A stretch of DNA of 64,000 bases, from NCBI GenBank assembly GCA_021234155.1, contig JAJEKV010000049.1:7685727-7749726 (forward strand). Direction: 5' to 3'. A model generated the notes under the pieces. The model was not told the origin of the DNA. It made no database searches and saw only the letters and a list, made by a program, of their open reading frames with translations. Origin of the DNA: Isoetes taiwanensis (Eukaryota; Streptophyta; Lycopodiopsida; Isoetales; Isoetaceae). Both the position numbers and the translations under genes were made by a program. Of this stretch, positions 29,552-41,470 are shown one piece after another. Position 1 is the first letter of the stretch; each line of letters opens with the position of its first letter.

Positions 29552-30589
29552 TCATGAGTCGAATAAATTTGGAGGAAGTCCTTGGAGAAACCGGACCAAA
29601 ACCGGCTCGTGTGTGGGGTACTCCTTGAGCTTACTTAGCGAGAATGTGAAGTCGATCCATAAAATCCGAGGCGCACTCTGTGGGCTCTTGTTGAAGTTCA
29701 TTGAGTTGCTTGAGATGAAGTTGATCATCATCCGTGGTCCCATAATGAGACAGAAAAGCAGTTCGCATTTCTGACCAGTCTTGTTTCCAATGGCTTTTGT
29801 TGGACATGAGCCATTGATGAGGAGAGCCACCACAGGGGTGGTGGAAAAGATGTGGAATTTCAGTTGAGGTTGCGCATGACCATTTAGGACAGCTAGAGCC
29901 TCAAATTCTTCCATGTGGGCCTGAGCACTTTGGTCTAAGGGTTTGCCTTTCGTGTTGCCAAAGGTGGGATAAGTCAGTTTCAGAGTCTGAAAGGTAGATG
30001 TGAAAGTGCTTGGCTGGACAGGAACAGTATAGTGAGGATATTGAGGTTGAGTTGGATGTGGCATGGTGCCTGAAGGACCCTGATGAAGGGGTGACTGCGG
30101 TTGAGGAACTGAAGTTGCTTGAGCATTGGTTTTGAGATCTGTAAGGTTGTAAACAGGAAGGGCAGTGGGAAATGTAGGGAAAGGATATTCCCCGGTAGGC
30201 ACAAAAGAGACTTGTGGATATCCTTGCCCACCCCGGGAGATGATGGTTGTGAAGGAAGAGGCGTATGGCCCTGAAGAATGATGGATGTAGGCATGTTGGT
30301 GTATGAAAGTACGGTTGAGAAGGTTGAGCCCGATAGGGCTCCCCGATAGTGATGAGGTGGACCGAGGTTGTGAGCAATGTTTGCACGCTTTGGGGCGGGA
30401 ACGGGACGCAGAGACAGACACGAGGGGTTGGTGGGCCGACCGAGCCCTAGGACCAAGATGGCCTCCCTCTATGTCATAAGCGTATCCATACATGTCGCCC
30501 AAGCGAGAGGCCGCCCCGAGAAAGGAGTTCTTTCCGGGCGTGAAATTTCGCATGCACATGGCGCGTAAGAAAGTAGGATGGAATCGCAC
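29552..30589 (-). pseudogene. Gag of the LTR element, main part
   Basis: A 345-codon frame begins about 20 bases inside the 5' LTR. Its N-terminal half is low complexity (Ser, Pro, Gln, His). It contains the retrotransposon gag core, with LKLTYPTFGNTKGKPLDQSA then HMEEFEALAVLNG and KFHIFSTTPVVALLING. These fit the capsid segment that normally reads ...W-F...; the expected tryptophan region is altered or out of frame after about residue 245. The true start codon is uncertain. Confidence 0.75.
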
Positions 30590-30597
30590 CCGGCAAA
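30578..30597 (-). promoter_or_regulatory. Candidate primer binding site
   Basis: About 10 bases inside the 5' LTR the minus strand reads TGCCGGGTGCGATTCC. Its complement resembles the 3' end of a tRNA (GGAATCGCACCCGGCA), though the TGG pairing with CCA is missing. A tentative call. Confidence 0.35.
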
Positions 30598-30607
30598 TGG
30601 GCGGCGG

Positions 30608-31166
30608 TGTTTGGGGGTCTGGGTTCGGGAACTCCTGGAAGACAGCCCTCTGTGAGGACCCGTGGATCTAACAGGAGAGTCCGGGGGACTATGTCACGCG
30701 GGATTTGCAAGAAGAGAAGAAGAAGAAGAAAACAGAACAAATGAGAGGAAAATGATAAGCTTCCTTGATATCAATGATGAACATACATGAGCTCTCGCAA
30801 TAGAGAGAAGAACTGAAAGGAGACAAGACTCAAAACTCATCTAGAACTCATGTGCGAGCTCAAGTCATATATATAGTACAATGGCCTTGGGCCCAATATA
30901 GACACTCGGTCGATCTCCGGTGCCGACTCACGGAAGGAGGCCCCGATTTGCGGGAATGTGGGCGGTGCCTCTTGAAGTGCCTAGAATCATCTTTGGCCGG
31001 CCGACGCGGGCCTCTTGATAGGCTTTGACCGTGGTGGTCTGGCCGCTTGGTCTTCTGGCGAGCCTTTGATGGCTGACCCGTGGGTCGATCGAGGAGGATC
31101 CTTGAGCTTGACACAGTGCGTCAGTATGCATGAATAGTCTGTGCACGGTGAGGCACAGGACTAACA
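30608..31166 (-). repeat. 5' LTR of the Ty3-type element
   Basis: Partner of 17984-18563 with the same TG/CA ends. It would drive transcription on the minus strand from the TATA-like run near 30866-30880. Its R-U5 part matches the other LTR almost perfectly, apart from one extra G near 30617. Confidence 0.93.
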
Positions 31167-31171
31167 AAGTT
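31167..31171. repeat. LTR retrotransposon target duplication, right
   Basis: AAGTT, matching 17979-17983. Confidence 0.88.
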
Positions 31172-33440
31172 AAATAATATCTATGTATGTTTTTTGAAAA
31201 ATTTTGCTCTATAGTTGTTACTGCTTCGATCAATAAAATAATTTGACTTCAATGTGTTGAATTCCTTTGCTTTATTCTCGTCTCTATATTTGATCATTTG
31301 CAAGTTCAATTCCAAATACAATGGTCAATATCATATACCAAGTAATGTTAAGGTTTGCAGTTTATGAAGTTAGCATTTCAATTGTTATTACATGACTTCT
31401 AATTCGCACTCACTAAAGATAACCTATGATAGATCTTCCATATCTTTTAAAGAATATTGTGTTTGCATAAAATATGCGTTCGATGAACGAGTATAATTGA
31501 GTCCCAAATAGCAAGTTCAATGCAAATATATGAACATATATGAAGATATCTGAAGAATAAATAGCTCTCCAAACAATGGTAGTCAGGAATACTATGGACA
31601 TGACACAAGCGAATGCAATGGTGAAAGGATGACGGGGATATATTATACCCCCCATCAATACCCCATGCATACATACCCCATGGATTGCCTTAAATCCCGA
31701 CCGGTTAAAAGAAAATGAACGCTCCCGAACTTGATACGTCATGGGGCATTATAAAAGGGTCATCGGACAGCCAGCCAAAGGGAATGCAACGACATCTTTA
31801 CATCGTTGGATAGAAGGGGGCAGGGTGAATCCTGACCATCCATTATGGGCAAGCAGGTCCAAGGAAGATGTAAAAATTAAGGCTTTGAATCGTACCTATG
31901 AAAATCAATGGGAGTTTCAGGCTTTGAATATTCATTGTCCAGATTGAGGTTTCGCGTTCGTCGAAATCAGAGAGGAAATATTCCCCTTGCTTCATCGAAA
32001 TCTAATAAAAAATCTAATTGTGAAATTGTGCCTATGGCAAACACCAGAGCTGTTGTAGTGTATGGTATTGATGCCATGACGGAGCCTAAGAAACGTGTTG
32101 CAAATAGCAAATGGAGGTGTAGAGTTTGGCGACAAAACTAGATCATGTTAATCGGCCCTTTTGGTTTTGTTCTTATGGCGGAAATGGTGGAAGATCGACG
32201 TTGTAGCAGCGGCTGGTTCAAGTACTTTAGGATGCTTAAAGTGCGGACACAACAGATAGTTTGGACGAGAATTTCCAAGTTCTAATTCACATAGTTGTTA
32301 TAGAGGCAAAGTCGTCAGTGAGGAAGATGTGTGAAGAAGAAATTCTAATGACAATAAGTGGAGTGGATGAACAAAATCTAAATGGAATAAACCCAAAGAA
32401 TCAATTGATTGTAGATGGGGAAGAGATAAACTACTCATAATAGAACATTGCTTTATATAAGAAGGAAAAGTGATGTCTTCTTATCAGTAAATGAAAAGAA
32501 TTGGTTTTCCCTAGTGTTTTTAAAATTACCACGATCTTCCTATTCACATTCGTTAGATCAAACAGAATTAAAATCGGGAATAGTCAGGAACCGAAGGTGA
32601 TTGCAAAAATGAATGGGCGATTATCTTGATAATAACCCGAACTAGATCTAGGTATTGATGATCCGAACTCTTATTGTTGACAAAAAAATATATTCTTCCC
32701 AAAAATGACGCAACTTCCTCCATAGAATGCCTGATCCAGACACGAAGTTCTTCCTAGGTACACCCTTATATGTTTATGATAAGCAACATTGTCCATCCTA
32801 GCACATAATATATATGAGCATAGCTTAAAGGGGACGGCCTCTATGTCTTTCCTATGACACAGGAAAACAAAGCCCTATAAATAGAATGCTCGTTGTGCCT
32901 GAGCATTACAGAAAAAACATCCTGGTGAGCATCTTATCGTGCAGCTTGATCTGGGGCAGAGTTGGCTATAGTGTTCCCCCTGAAGAGCCTCCCGCTAGTG
33001 AAGATGCAAATTCTAATAGGCTGTCGTCATCCAGAAATGATCTTGTGTTTGTGACAACTAAGTGCGCATACATAATTGAAATAATAGGAACAGAATTCAA
33101 AATATTATTACTTTTTCCCATCATTACATCTAAAATTCAATGATTTCCATTTTGAACTTCGACTTACTTGCTGAAACAACAGTTGTCCTGCTAGTGTGAC
33201 TCGTCCTTCGAACATTAAAAGTCATTTTACTCACACTAAATGCAGTATGGCTACTCGAAAAGAAATCATACTTTTGGGGGTCGCATACTACTGTATCCAC
33301 GTTTGTTCCTGGATGAAATGACACCAGGGATAGGTTCTATACGTATTAAATTATTTTTTCAGACGTATAAAGTCCAAAAATACATATTTTTAGGTAAAAT
33401 ACGTATTTTCCGTACTTTATCCTCGCCGGCCAGAAAAAAA
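31172..33440. other. Intergenic sequence with a TATA box and unassigned short frames
   Basis: This is the continuation of the locus interrupted by the LTR element. Short frames at 31741-31947 and 31908-32141 lack known motifs. A good TATA box, CTATAAATAG at 32875-32884, is followed at once by an ATG (32886) opening an 85-codon frame that starts MLVVPEHYRKNILVSILSC. It could be a promoter with leader sequence or part of an old LTR. I recognise no domain. A second TATA-like word, TTTATATAAG, is at 32452-32461. Confidence 0.35.
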
Positions 33441-33443
33441 AAA

Positions 33444-33521
33444 TTTCGCGTAAGCGAAACCTTCAGTTTCGCTTACGCGAAACTTTGTCCGCGTAAGCGA
33501 AACTGAAGGTTTCGCTTACGC
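33444..33521. repeat. Pair of perfect hairpins, GCGTAAGCGAAAC motif
   Basis: The first hairpin has a perfect 17-bp stem (33444-33460 with 33466-33482) around a 5-base loop CTTCA. The second has a perfect 13-bp stem (33491-33503 with 33509-33521) around loop TGAAG. The two are also reverse complements of each other. They are bordered by an A run (33425-33443) and an A run of about 20 at 33530-33548. Decayed versions of the same motif separate the repeat blocks further on. Confidence 0.95.
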
Positions 33522-33550
33522 AGAAATTTAAAAAAAAAAAAAAAAAAAGT

Positions 33551-34735
33551 TGAACAATGTAATGTGTTGGTCTAGTTGTTCCCTACAGGTGCATTCATAT
33601 ATGAGATAATATGTGATGGCAATGTTGAACGTCATGTTTATTTGTCGTGGTAGTATTCTGGCTTAAAGTTATTAGAAAGAGAAAGGGGATGTGTAATATT
33701 TGAGAAAGGAAAAATCAGTAAAAAATGGAAATAGAAGGGAAATTCCAAAATTGAATGAATTCCATTGCCTCGTTACTCCACCGGATTTTCGTTCTGCTGA
33801 CGAGCATATTAGTTCTCCATCTCCATCTGCGCAAATGGATTGTCTCGTTGCTCCACCGGAAAATGCACAAGTTATTGACCCAAAAGGGAAAATGCCGCTT
33901 CCTAATGAAGCAATTTCTTCGGTTCCTGCATGTGGTCAATACAGCGCATTGATACTTTCACATTTCTGTGATTGTCTTCTGAGCTGTGCTTTGGTTGTTC
34001 ACGATAAAAGCATGAATTTCTGTTTGCCAGAAAGTAATTTTGGGAAGGATTCTAATATTTCCATCGATAGACCATGGACTTCCTTGAATCCCCGCCGTCC
34101 GCTTTAAACATGAATGGTAAAGATCTTGACAGTTCATAGGGATGCATGGATGGGCTGATGCATGGTCATGGATGTTCTGCAGCAAACATTTTGGAGAAAA
34201 ATGTTTCGTGGGTGCAATGTACGAATTTGTTAGGACACAAATACGCTCTGTTTGGCGTTTCACCATTTTTGTTCCGCTCACGAACGTATCAATTCCTCGG
34301 GTCCATCCGCGCCAATGGATTACCTCATTACTCCACTGGAAAATGCATAGGTCATCGATTCAAAAGGGAAAATGTCACTTCTTGATGAAGCAAGTTCTTC
34401 AGTTCCTGCATGCGGTCAGTATAGCACGTTGATACTTTCACATTTTTTTTATTGTATTTTGACTTGTGCGTCAAACTGAAATATCAGTGGCCAATTTGTA
34501 GAACCCACTTCCTACAAGTCAAAATAGGAATGTAATGAATTGAAATTTGAAATGTCAAGTACACACACAGTGTAACCCTTACAACTGCAATTGATGGCAA
34601 ATTTGACGAGAATGGGATTGCATGTGACACATCCATTCCAAAGATTATACTTGGTTCCCTGGAAACCTTTGGAAGATGACGACCAAATGTTTCGAAAGTA
34701 AGTCTTCAATTCAATGAAGATGGGAGCCAATTTTT
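33551..34735 (+). repeat. Repeat family copy 1 (short A, full B, full C blocks)
   Basis: The first 50 bases are the start of block A, then an internal deletion joins GTGCAT to TATATGAGAT. Block B (about 33600-34435) and block C (about 34436-34735) follow. Block B carries two related coding-like segments. The first, in frame 33700-34107, reads SAQMDCLVAPPENAQVIDPK. The second, near 34300-34430, is its diverged duplicate. Block C has a + strand stretch reading YTHSVTLTVAIDGEFDENG. I do not recognise the protein. Matching blocks occur at 36090-37135 and 39830-40565/44272-44560. Confidence 0.85.
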
Positions 34736-35102
34736 ACGTAAGCGAAACCTTCGGTTTAAAACTGAATCTTTTTTAAAGTTTGAACCGGAAGGTTTAAACT
34801 AAAAAAAATTTAAAACAAGGGAATTTTTTTTTTTCCCTTTTCTTTAGGTTCGGTTTAAAGTTTAAACCTTCGATTCCCTTACGCTGAATTTTTTTCAGAA
34901 AGGAACCTTTCGGTTTAAACTACCTTGAAACTAAAAAAAAATAAAAAAAGAAACATTTCTCTTTTTTTTTTCCCCCGCATAAATGAAACTTTGAGTTTAA
35001 ACTGCTGAAAAAAAGTTTAAGCCTAAAAGTTTAGCCCGAAGGTTTTCGCTATTGAAAAAAAAACAAATTTCTTTATTCTTTTCATTTATTTTTTTTCCCC
35101 TT
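34736..35102. repeat. Decayed GCGTAAGCGAAAC array with A/T tracts
   Basis: Between repeat copies lies low-complexity DNA in which AAGCGAAACCTTCGG-like words have become GTTTAAACC-like words, alternating with long A or T runs. It looks like many eroded or poorly read copies of the hairpin motif of 33444-33521. No gene is present. Confidence 0.65.
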
Positions 35103-35640
35103 GACAGATAATTGAGAGATAATCTCATACATACATGTAGTTGACATAATTTATCAAATGTTCTAGTTCATCAACGCTGAGATCAATCTCATCTATTAGA
35201 ACAATGTAATGTGTTGGTGTAGTTGTTCCCTACAGGTGCATGTATACTTATATTACTCATATCTGCTAGTGTCGTTCGTGCTGCTCCATTTGCGAAATGG
35301 CGCTGTACCTTCAAATGGCGCAGCTTCGCCGCGACATTTACCTGTAAACGACCCATTTTCCTTTGCCTGGTAGCTGACGCAGCTGGCCGATTTTGCTTCA
35401 AATGGCGCAGCTGCTCCACAATACAATAAGATTTATTCAAATTGAACAAAAAAAAATGGGGGAGAAGTACATATAATCATAAAGGGGTAGGAAGCTGAAT
35501 ACAACAAGCTGTGGAGGCAACTGTTTTGTTTCGATACTTACTTCCGCCCTGGAAACCTTTGGAAGATGATGACCAAATGTTTCGAAAGTAAGTCTTCAAT
35601 TCAACGAAGATGGGAGCCAATTTTCGCGTAACGCGAAAAT
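35103..35640 (+). repeat. Repeat family copy 2 (D, A, end of C)
   Basis: Block D (35103-35195, starting GACAGATAATTGAGAG) precedes block A (35196-35540), which is followed at once by the last 90 bases of block C. Block A is relatively GC-rich, with repeated AAATGGCGCAGC words on both strands. D plus A recurs at 44878-45240. Confidence 0.85.
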
Positions 35641-35675
35641 TTAAAAGAAGAAATTTTTTTTTTTCCTCTTTTTAA

Positions 35676-37135
35676 ATTAGAACAATGTAATGTGTTGGTC
35701 TAGTTGTTCCCTACAGGTGCATGTATACTCATATTACTCATATCTGCTAGTGTTGCTCGTGCTTCCATTTGCGAAATAGCGTTGTCGCGCCATTTACCTT
35801 TAAATGGCGCAGCTTCACCGCGGCATTTACCTGTAAACGGGCCATTTTCCTTTGCCTGGTAATTGACGCAGCTGGCCGATTTTGCTTCAAATGGCACAGC
35901 TGCTCCACAATACAATTAGACTTATTGAAATTGAACCTGAAGGATAGGGGAGAAGTACATATAGTCATAAAGGGGTAGGAAGCTGAATACAACAAGCTGT
36001 GGAGGCAACTGTTTTGTTCCGATACTTACTTCCGATAATGAGAAGACGTTGAGAGTTAGATCTTGGCCTTTCGTGGCTTTTGATGTGATATTTATATATG
36101 AGATCATATGTGATGGCAATGTTGAACGTCATGTTTATTTGTCGTGGTAGTATTCTGGCTTAAAGTTATTAGAAAGAGAAAGGGGATGTGTAATATTTGA
36201 GAAAGGAAAAATCAGTAAAAAATGGAAATAGAAGGGAAATTCCAAAATTGAATGAATTCCATTGCCTCGTTACTCCATCGGATTAAGTCATCGACCCAAA
36301 AGGGAAAATGCCGCTTCCTAATGAAGCAAATTCTTCACTTCCTGCATGTGGTCAATACAACGCATTGATACTTTCACATTTCTGTGATTGTCTTCTGAGC
36401 TGTTCTTTGGTTGTTCACGATAAAAGCATGAGTTCCTATTTGCCAGATTGGGAAGGATTCTAATATTTCCGTCAATAGACCATGGACTTCCTTGAATCCC
36501 CGCCGTCCGCTTTAAACATGAATGGTAAAGATCTTGACAGCTCATAGGGATGCATGGATGGGCTGATGCATGGTCATGGATGTTCTGCAGCAAAGATTTT
36601 GGAGAAAAATGTTTGGTGGGTGCAATGTACGAATTTGTTAGGACACAAATACGCTCTGTTTGGCGTTTCACCATTTTTGTTCCGCTCACGAACGTATCAA
36701 TTCCTCGGGTCCATCCGCGCCAATGGATTACCTCATTACTCCACTGGAAAATGCACAGGTCATCGATTCAAAAGGGAAAATGTCACTTCTTGATGAAGCA
36801 AGTTCTTCAGTTCTTGCATGCAGGCAGTACAGCGCGTTGATACTTTCACATTTTTTTTATTGTATTTTGACTTGTGCGTCAAACTGAAATATCATTGGCC
36901 AATCTGTAGAGCCCACTTCCTACAAGTCAAAATAGGAATGTAATGAATTGAAATTTGAAATGTGAAGTACACACACAGTGTAACCCTTACAGTTGCAATT
37001 GATGGCGAATTTGACGAGAATGGGATTGCATGTGACACATCCATTCCAAAGATTATACTTGGTTCCCTGGAAACCTTTGGAAGATGACGACCAAATGTTT
37101 CGAAAGTAGGTCTTCAATTCAATGAAGATTTCTTT
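35676..37135 (+). repeat. Repeat family copy 3 (A, B and C, most complete)
   Basis: This is the longest uninterrupted copy: A 35676-36090, B 36090-36850, C 36850-37135. It agrees with copy 4 at 39412-40565 almost base for base. The coding-like duplicate in B reads here SAPMDYLITPLENAQVIDSK. Both ends run into degenerate hairpin-motif and A/T tracts (35641-35675, 37136-37300). Confidence 0.88.
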
Positions 37136-39411
37136 AAGAACGCGAAAATTTAAAGAAAGAAAATTTGTTTTTTTCTTTTCTTTTCTTTCACTTTCGTAAA
37201 GTTTAAACCTTCATTTAAACTTTGCGAAATTTTTCCCCTCGTAAGTTTAAACCTTGATTCGGGTTCTGCGAAAAAAAAAAAAAAAAAAAATTCCTAAAAA
37301 AAACCCGGCCTGAACTAGCAAACGCTAGACCAACATCTGCCTCAGTCAATCCCTTGGCAGTATTATCATCCTAATATCTAAACTGACTAGTGCCTAGACT
37401 AGTACCTCTTTTCCCAAAGTCTAAATAATTTGAAGACCATTATTTACTCACTAAAATCATTATATATTAGAAGTAGTACATCTGCTACAATCATCAATTT
37501 GAATTATGTGCATTTACATAGACTATGAACTCTATGTACCATTGTTTGAACATTATGCTTAGAACTTGGCATGGATACAACTGAACCAAAAGGACCTTAC
37601 CAGATGTATCAGTAATCCAAAATAGTTGTCTTACTAAATCACTTTGATTACGTAGACCATCAACATTGCAGCCCATATTCCAATGAATAGACAGCTCCAA
37701 ACCACTGTCCATGTCTTTTTTTGATATTCCATATCCTTCAAGCTAAAGCCAACTCTAACAGCAAAATAAACACAATTGGAGGAGAGAACCCGTACCTGCA
37801 GCCAATCAATACACAATTAGCATGATAATGGTAATTGTGCAAGGGCCAAAAGGTACATTGGGTCTCTCAGTTTATCACTGATCACCAATTGTATCCTTTT
37901 GCCCCGAGGTGAACATTAACAAGAATGGAAACTGAATATCAACGTTTTTAGTATTATAAAGTTCCAAATTAATCTCGAGTTTTGTATCATAATGTATAGG
38001 ATTTTTAGACATATAGTTCTTCCCGAATCAACCTCAAATGATTGAATTATCCACCTTTAAGTCTTATAATCTCAGCACATAGCAATATATTGTCCATCTA
38101 GTCTAGCATTATATAGAATTATCCCAGAGAAGCATTTTTCACTTTAAAAGCCTCGGTAGCATAAGGAATGATATGGAAAGATGCAAAAATTGTAGGATAA
38201 GTACATGCTGCCATAAAAAACAGCTTCTACTAAAACTGGAATAACTCTTAGCACAAAGCTCTGTTTTTCTATTAATTATATGTTTCAGAAATGGCATGAT
38301 ATGCTCTATAATTTCAAGAAAAAACAGTCAAGTTTTATCGAGACTTGCTGTGTCAGAATGATGTCTGAAATTCGACTCAAGGATCTAGTAAAATATCAAG
38401 TTAGCCAAACATCAAATCTATTACGTGGCGATAGTAAGAGATATAAGCAACCAAAATTCTCAAGAATAGAAGCAAAAGAAGCCCCTTTCCTAAGTCCACA
38501 ATTTAACTTAGGTGCATCAATATCAAATTTTAAGTCTAAGCATGTCAAAAAAGTAGGATAAGTACTTGCTGCCATAAAAAAACAGCCCCTACGAAAACAG
38601 GCATAACTTTTAGCACAAAGCTCTGTTTTTCTATTAATTATATGTTTTGGAAATGGCATGATATGCTCTATCTTTTCAACAAAAAACAGTCAAATTCTGA
38701 CGAATTTTGCTCTGTCAGAAAATGATTTCTGTATTCCGACCTAAATGTAGTATGTCTTGAACATTCCCGTGGCAGAAATCAGAAAAATCAAATCATAAAA
38801 ACCTTTTGTGTTGCCAAGTTCCTGCCATTAGTTTGTCCACATGATTTTGCTCCAAGTTTTGATCATTTTGCAGTCATCGCTATCAAGAATACATGAAATA
38901 GAGCTGAGGCTACGCATAGACGGCCGGAAGAAGATTGTAGACTGCAGATTAGAACATTGGGTCTTTATCCATCGATCTGTTCTGCCCCTTTTAGGCGGCC
39001 GGTTTGGCGCTATTCGTACTGCCATGCCAACCATCCATCCATCGTAAAAGGATTTCTAAACCCTATATTGTATCCATTAATAAGACCTTAAAGAAAGAAT
39101 TTTAAAGGGCTTTAATTTCAACATAATATAATTTAGTGGCCATTAGCATATTATGCACCCAATTTAGTTTATATGTACCTTGCTTTTTGAGCAGGCAACA
39201 TTTTGTACAGTCATAGGCTACCCAGTACCTTATACAGTACCTTATACAAGATTGCATTTTATATTTATGCCATTATTGCAACAAATATTCCGACATTGTT
39301 TATGTTCCGACATTGCAACAAATAGTCCATTATTGCAACAAATGTTCCGACATTGCTTAATCGAAGCAAAATAGTTTAAATAAAAAAAAAAAAAAAAAAT
39401 CCTTTTTTTAA
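37136..39411. other. Non-coding stretch between repeat copies, with a 350-bp tandem pair
   Basis: 37136-37300 is hairpin-motif debris ending in a 19-base A run. Positions 38187-38370 recur at 38545-38720; the shared words include TAGCACAAAGCTCTG and GGCATGATATGCTC. 39230-39360 holds irregular repeats of TTGCAACAAATxTTCCGACA. I recognise no gene; the frame at 38841-39047 has no known motif. Confidence 0.6.
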
Positions 39412-40565
39412 ATTAGAACAATGTAATGTGTTGGTCTAGTTGTTTCCTACAGGTGCATGTATACTCATATTACACATATATGCTAGTGTTGCTCGTGCTT
39501 CCATTTGCGAAATAGCGTTGTCGCGCCATTTACCTTTAAATGGCGCAGCTTCACCGCGGCATTTACCTGTAAACGGGCCATTTTCCTTTGCCTGGTAATT
39601 GACGCAGCTGGCCGATTTTGCTTCAAATGGCACAGCTGCTCCACAATACAATTAGACTTATTGAAATTGAACCTGAAGGATAGGGGAGAAGTACATATAG
39701 TCATAAAGGGGTAGGAAGCTGAATACAACAAGCTGTGGAGGCAACTGTTTTGTTCCGATACTTACTTCCGATAATGAGAAGACGTTGAGAGTTAGATCTT
39801 GGCCTTTCGTGGCTTTTGATGTGATATTTATATATGAGATCATATGTGATGGCAATGTTGAACGTCATGTTTATTTGTCGTGGTAGTATTCTGGCTTAAA
39901 GTTATTAGAAAGAGAAAGGGGATGTGTAATATTTGAGAAAGGAAAAATCAGTAAAAAATGGAAATAGAAGGGAAATTCCAAAATTGAATGAATTCCATTG
40001 CCTCGTTACTCCACCGGATTAAGTCATCGACCCAAAAGGGAAAATGCCGCTTCCTAATGAAGCAAATTCTTCACTTCCTGCATGTGGTCAATACAACGCA
40101 TTGATACTTTCACATTTCTGTGATTGTCTTCTGAGCTGTTCTTTGGTTGTTCACGATAAAAGCATGAGTTCCTATTTGCCAGATTGGGAAGGATTCTAAT
40201 ATTTCCGTCAATAGACCATGGACTTCCTTGAATGGTAAAGATCTTGACAGCTCATAGGGATGCATGGATGGGCTGATGCATGGTCATGGATGTTCTGCAG
40301 CAAAGATTTTGGAGAAAAATGTTTGGTGGGTGCAATGTACGAATTTGTTAGGACACAAATACGCTCTGTTTGGCGTTTCACCATTTTTGTTCCGCTCACG
40401 AACGTATCAATTCTTCGGGTCCATCCGCGCCAATGGATTACCTCATTACTCCACTGGAAAATGCACAGGTCATCGATTCAAAAGGGAAAATGTCACTTCT
40501 TGATGAAGCAAGTTCTTCAGTTCTTGCATGCAGTCAGTACAGCGCGTTGATACTTTCACATTTTT
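39412..40565 (+). repeat. Repeat family copy 4, left part (A, B)
   Basis: Nearly identical to copy 3 through blocks A and B, except for a short gap near 40232 (17 bases of the GCCGTCCGC region lost). It breaks off inside the T run that ends block B. The missing block C is found at 44272-44560, so this copy has been split by the segment 40566-44271. Confidence 0.9.
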
Positions 40566-40835
40566 GGGTTGCCCCTAGGGGGGCAAACCCTCGTTTGGAT
40601 GGGATTGTGGCATATCCTGAGTATATGCTGGAATATACTCAGAATATGTTGATGACTGCTAAAAACCTATTATAGGCTGTAAACTGGCGGTGGCTTTTGT
40701 TGCTAAACAGCCACTCACGAAACCGGCTAACCGGAGGGGCTCCTTTCCTCATCTTCTTGCGGTCTGGTGCGTTCTGATTAGGGGTGTGATTTATTTGCCC
40801 TGCCAGTTACCGGTCACTCTGGAGCTCGAGCTATC

Positions 40836-41051
40836 ATGGGGCCAAAAAATGTTGCATCGTCGGAGCAGGAATGAGTGGCCTGTGCGCCTGCAAGCATCTG
40901 CTTGGTCATGGTTTAGATCTGGTGGTTTTGGAAGCCCAAGACGAGATCGGAGGGGTTTGGAGCCGCACATATTCCGCAATCAAGCTGCAGACCCCTAGCC
41001 TTGCTTACCAGTTCTCCGGCTTTCCTTGGCCTCAGATCAATTCATTCTATG
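40836..41051 (+). pseudogene. Flavin-containing monooxygenase, first exon fragment
   Basis: The first 70 or so residues of a plant flavin-containing monooxygenase are present. After the start MGPKNV the FAD-binding Rossmann motif IVGAGMSGLCACKHLL follows, then VVLEAQDEIGGVWSRT and the conserved LQTP segment ending SGFPWPQ. The family is usually 450-530 residues long, so only the N terminus remains. One base is missing between the start and the GxGxxG motif (near 40852), shifting the frame. A possible donor follows at 41052 (GGTTGAG). These enzymes oxygenate small molecules using FAD and NADPH. No further exons are nearby. Confidence 0.82.
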
Positions 41052-41470
41052 GTTGAGATTTGAGTGTGTTGTTGAGTTTAGGGCTATGTCGTCGGACGGA
41101 TCTGCTCTTACAGAAAGCAGGGGGCTTTGCTTCGGTAGCCACAGCGGCAGCCATGCATTGTTTTCTCAGTGGGTTTTTGTTTCTGGCAATACTGACGATC
41201 AAAGCAAATACTGATGATCAGAACTGAGTTGAGAGCACCGGATGCTATCTGCTTGGTGTTACTACATGTTTTGGCTTGCAGGAGGCTGCACGCTACACCA
41301 TAGGTACTCCATAGCCAGAGCCCAAGACAGATTCAGGCATGACAGATACAGGATTTTTCTCTGAATAAGGACCCATAAGCATGTAATCCGTGCTTTAAGT
41401 TGCAGCTTTAATCATCTCACTGGTTTTGTCTTGAAGGGCCATTCCTCTGCAGAATCTGCATTTTTTAGCT

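Larger units (their letters stand above)
17984..31166 (-). mobile_element. Ty3-type LTR retrotransposon, 13.2 kb, with nested hAT-like insertion
   Basis: Two LTRs of 580 and 559 bp, both ending TG...CA and flanked by AAGTT, bound the element. On the minus strand the order is gag, zinc knuckle, protease, reverse transcriptase, RNase H, integrase and then a further ORF region of about 3 kb before the 3' LTR. The integrase-after-RNase H order makes it Ty3 type. No chromodomain is visible after the integrase, and the length plus the extra 3' region points to the non-chromovirus (Athila/Tat-like) group. Frameshifts and stops break gag and pol. A 2.1-kb hAT-like element splits the integrase zinc finger, so the copy cannot move by itself. 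Confidence 0.93.

Noticed and set aside
31413-31742. Hydrophobic 109-codon minus-strand frame next to the LTR
   Set aside because: No motif, and its apparent membrane character follows from AT-rich DNA; no transcript signals seen.
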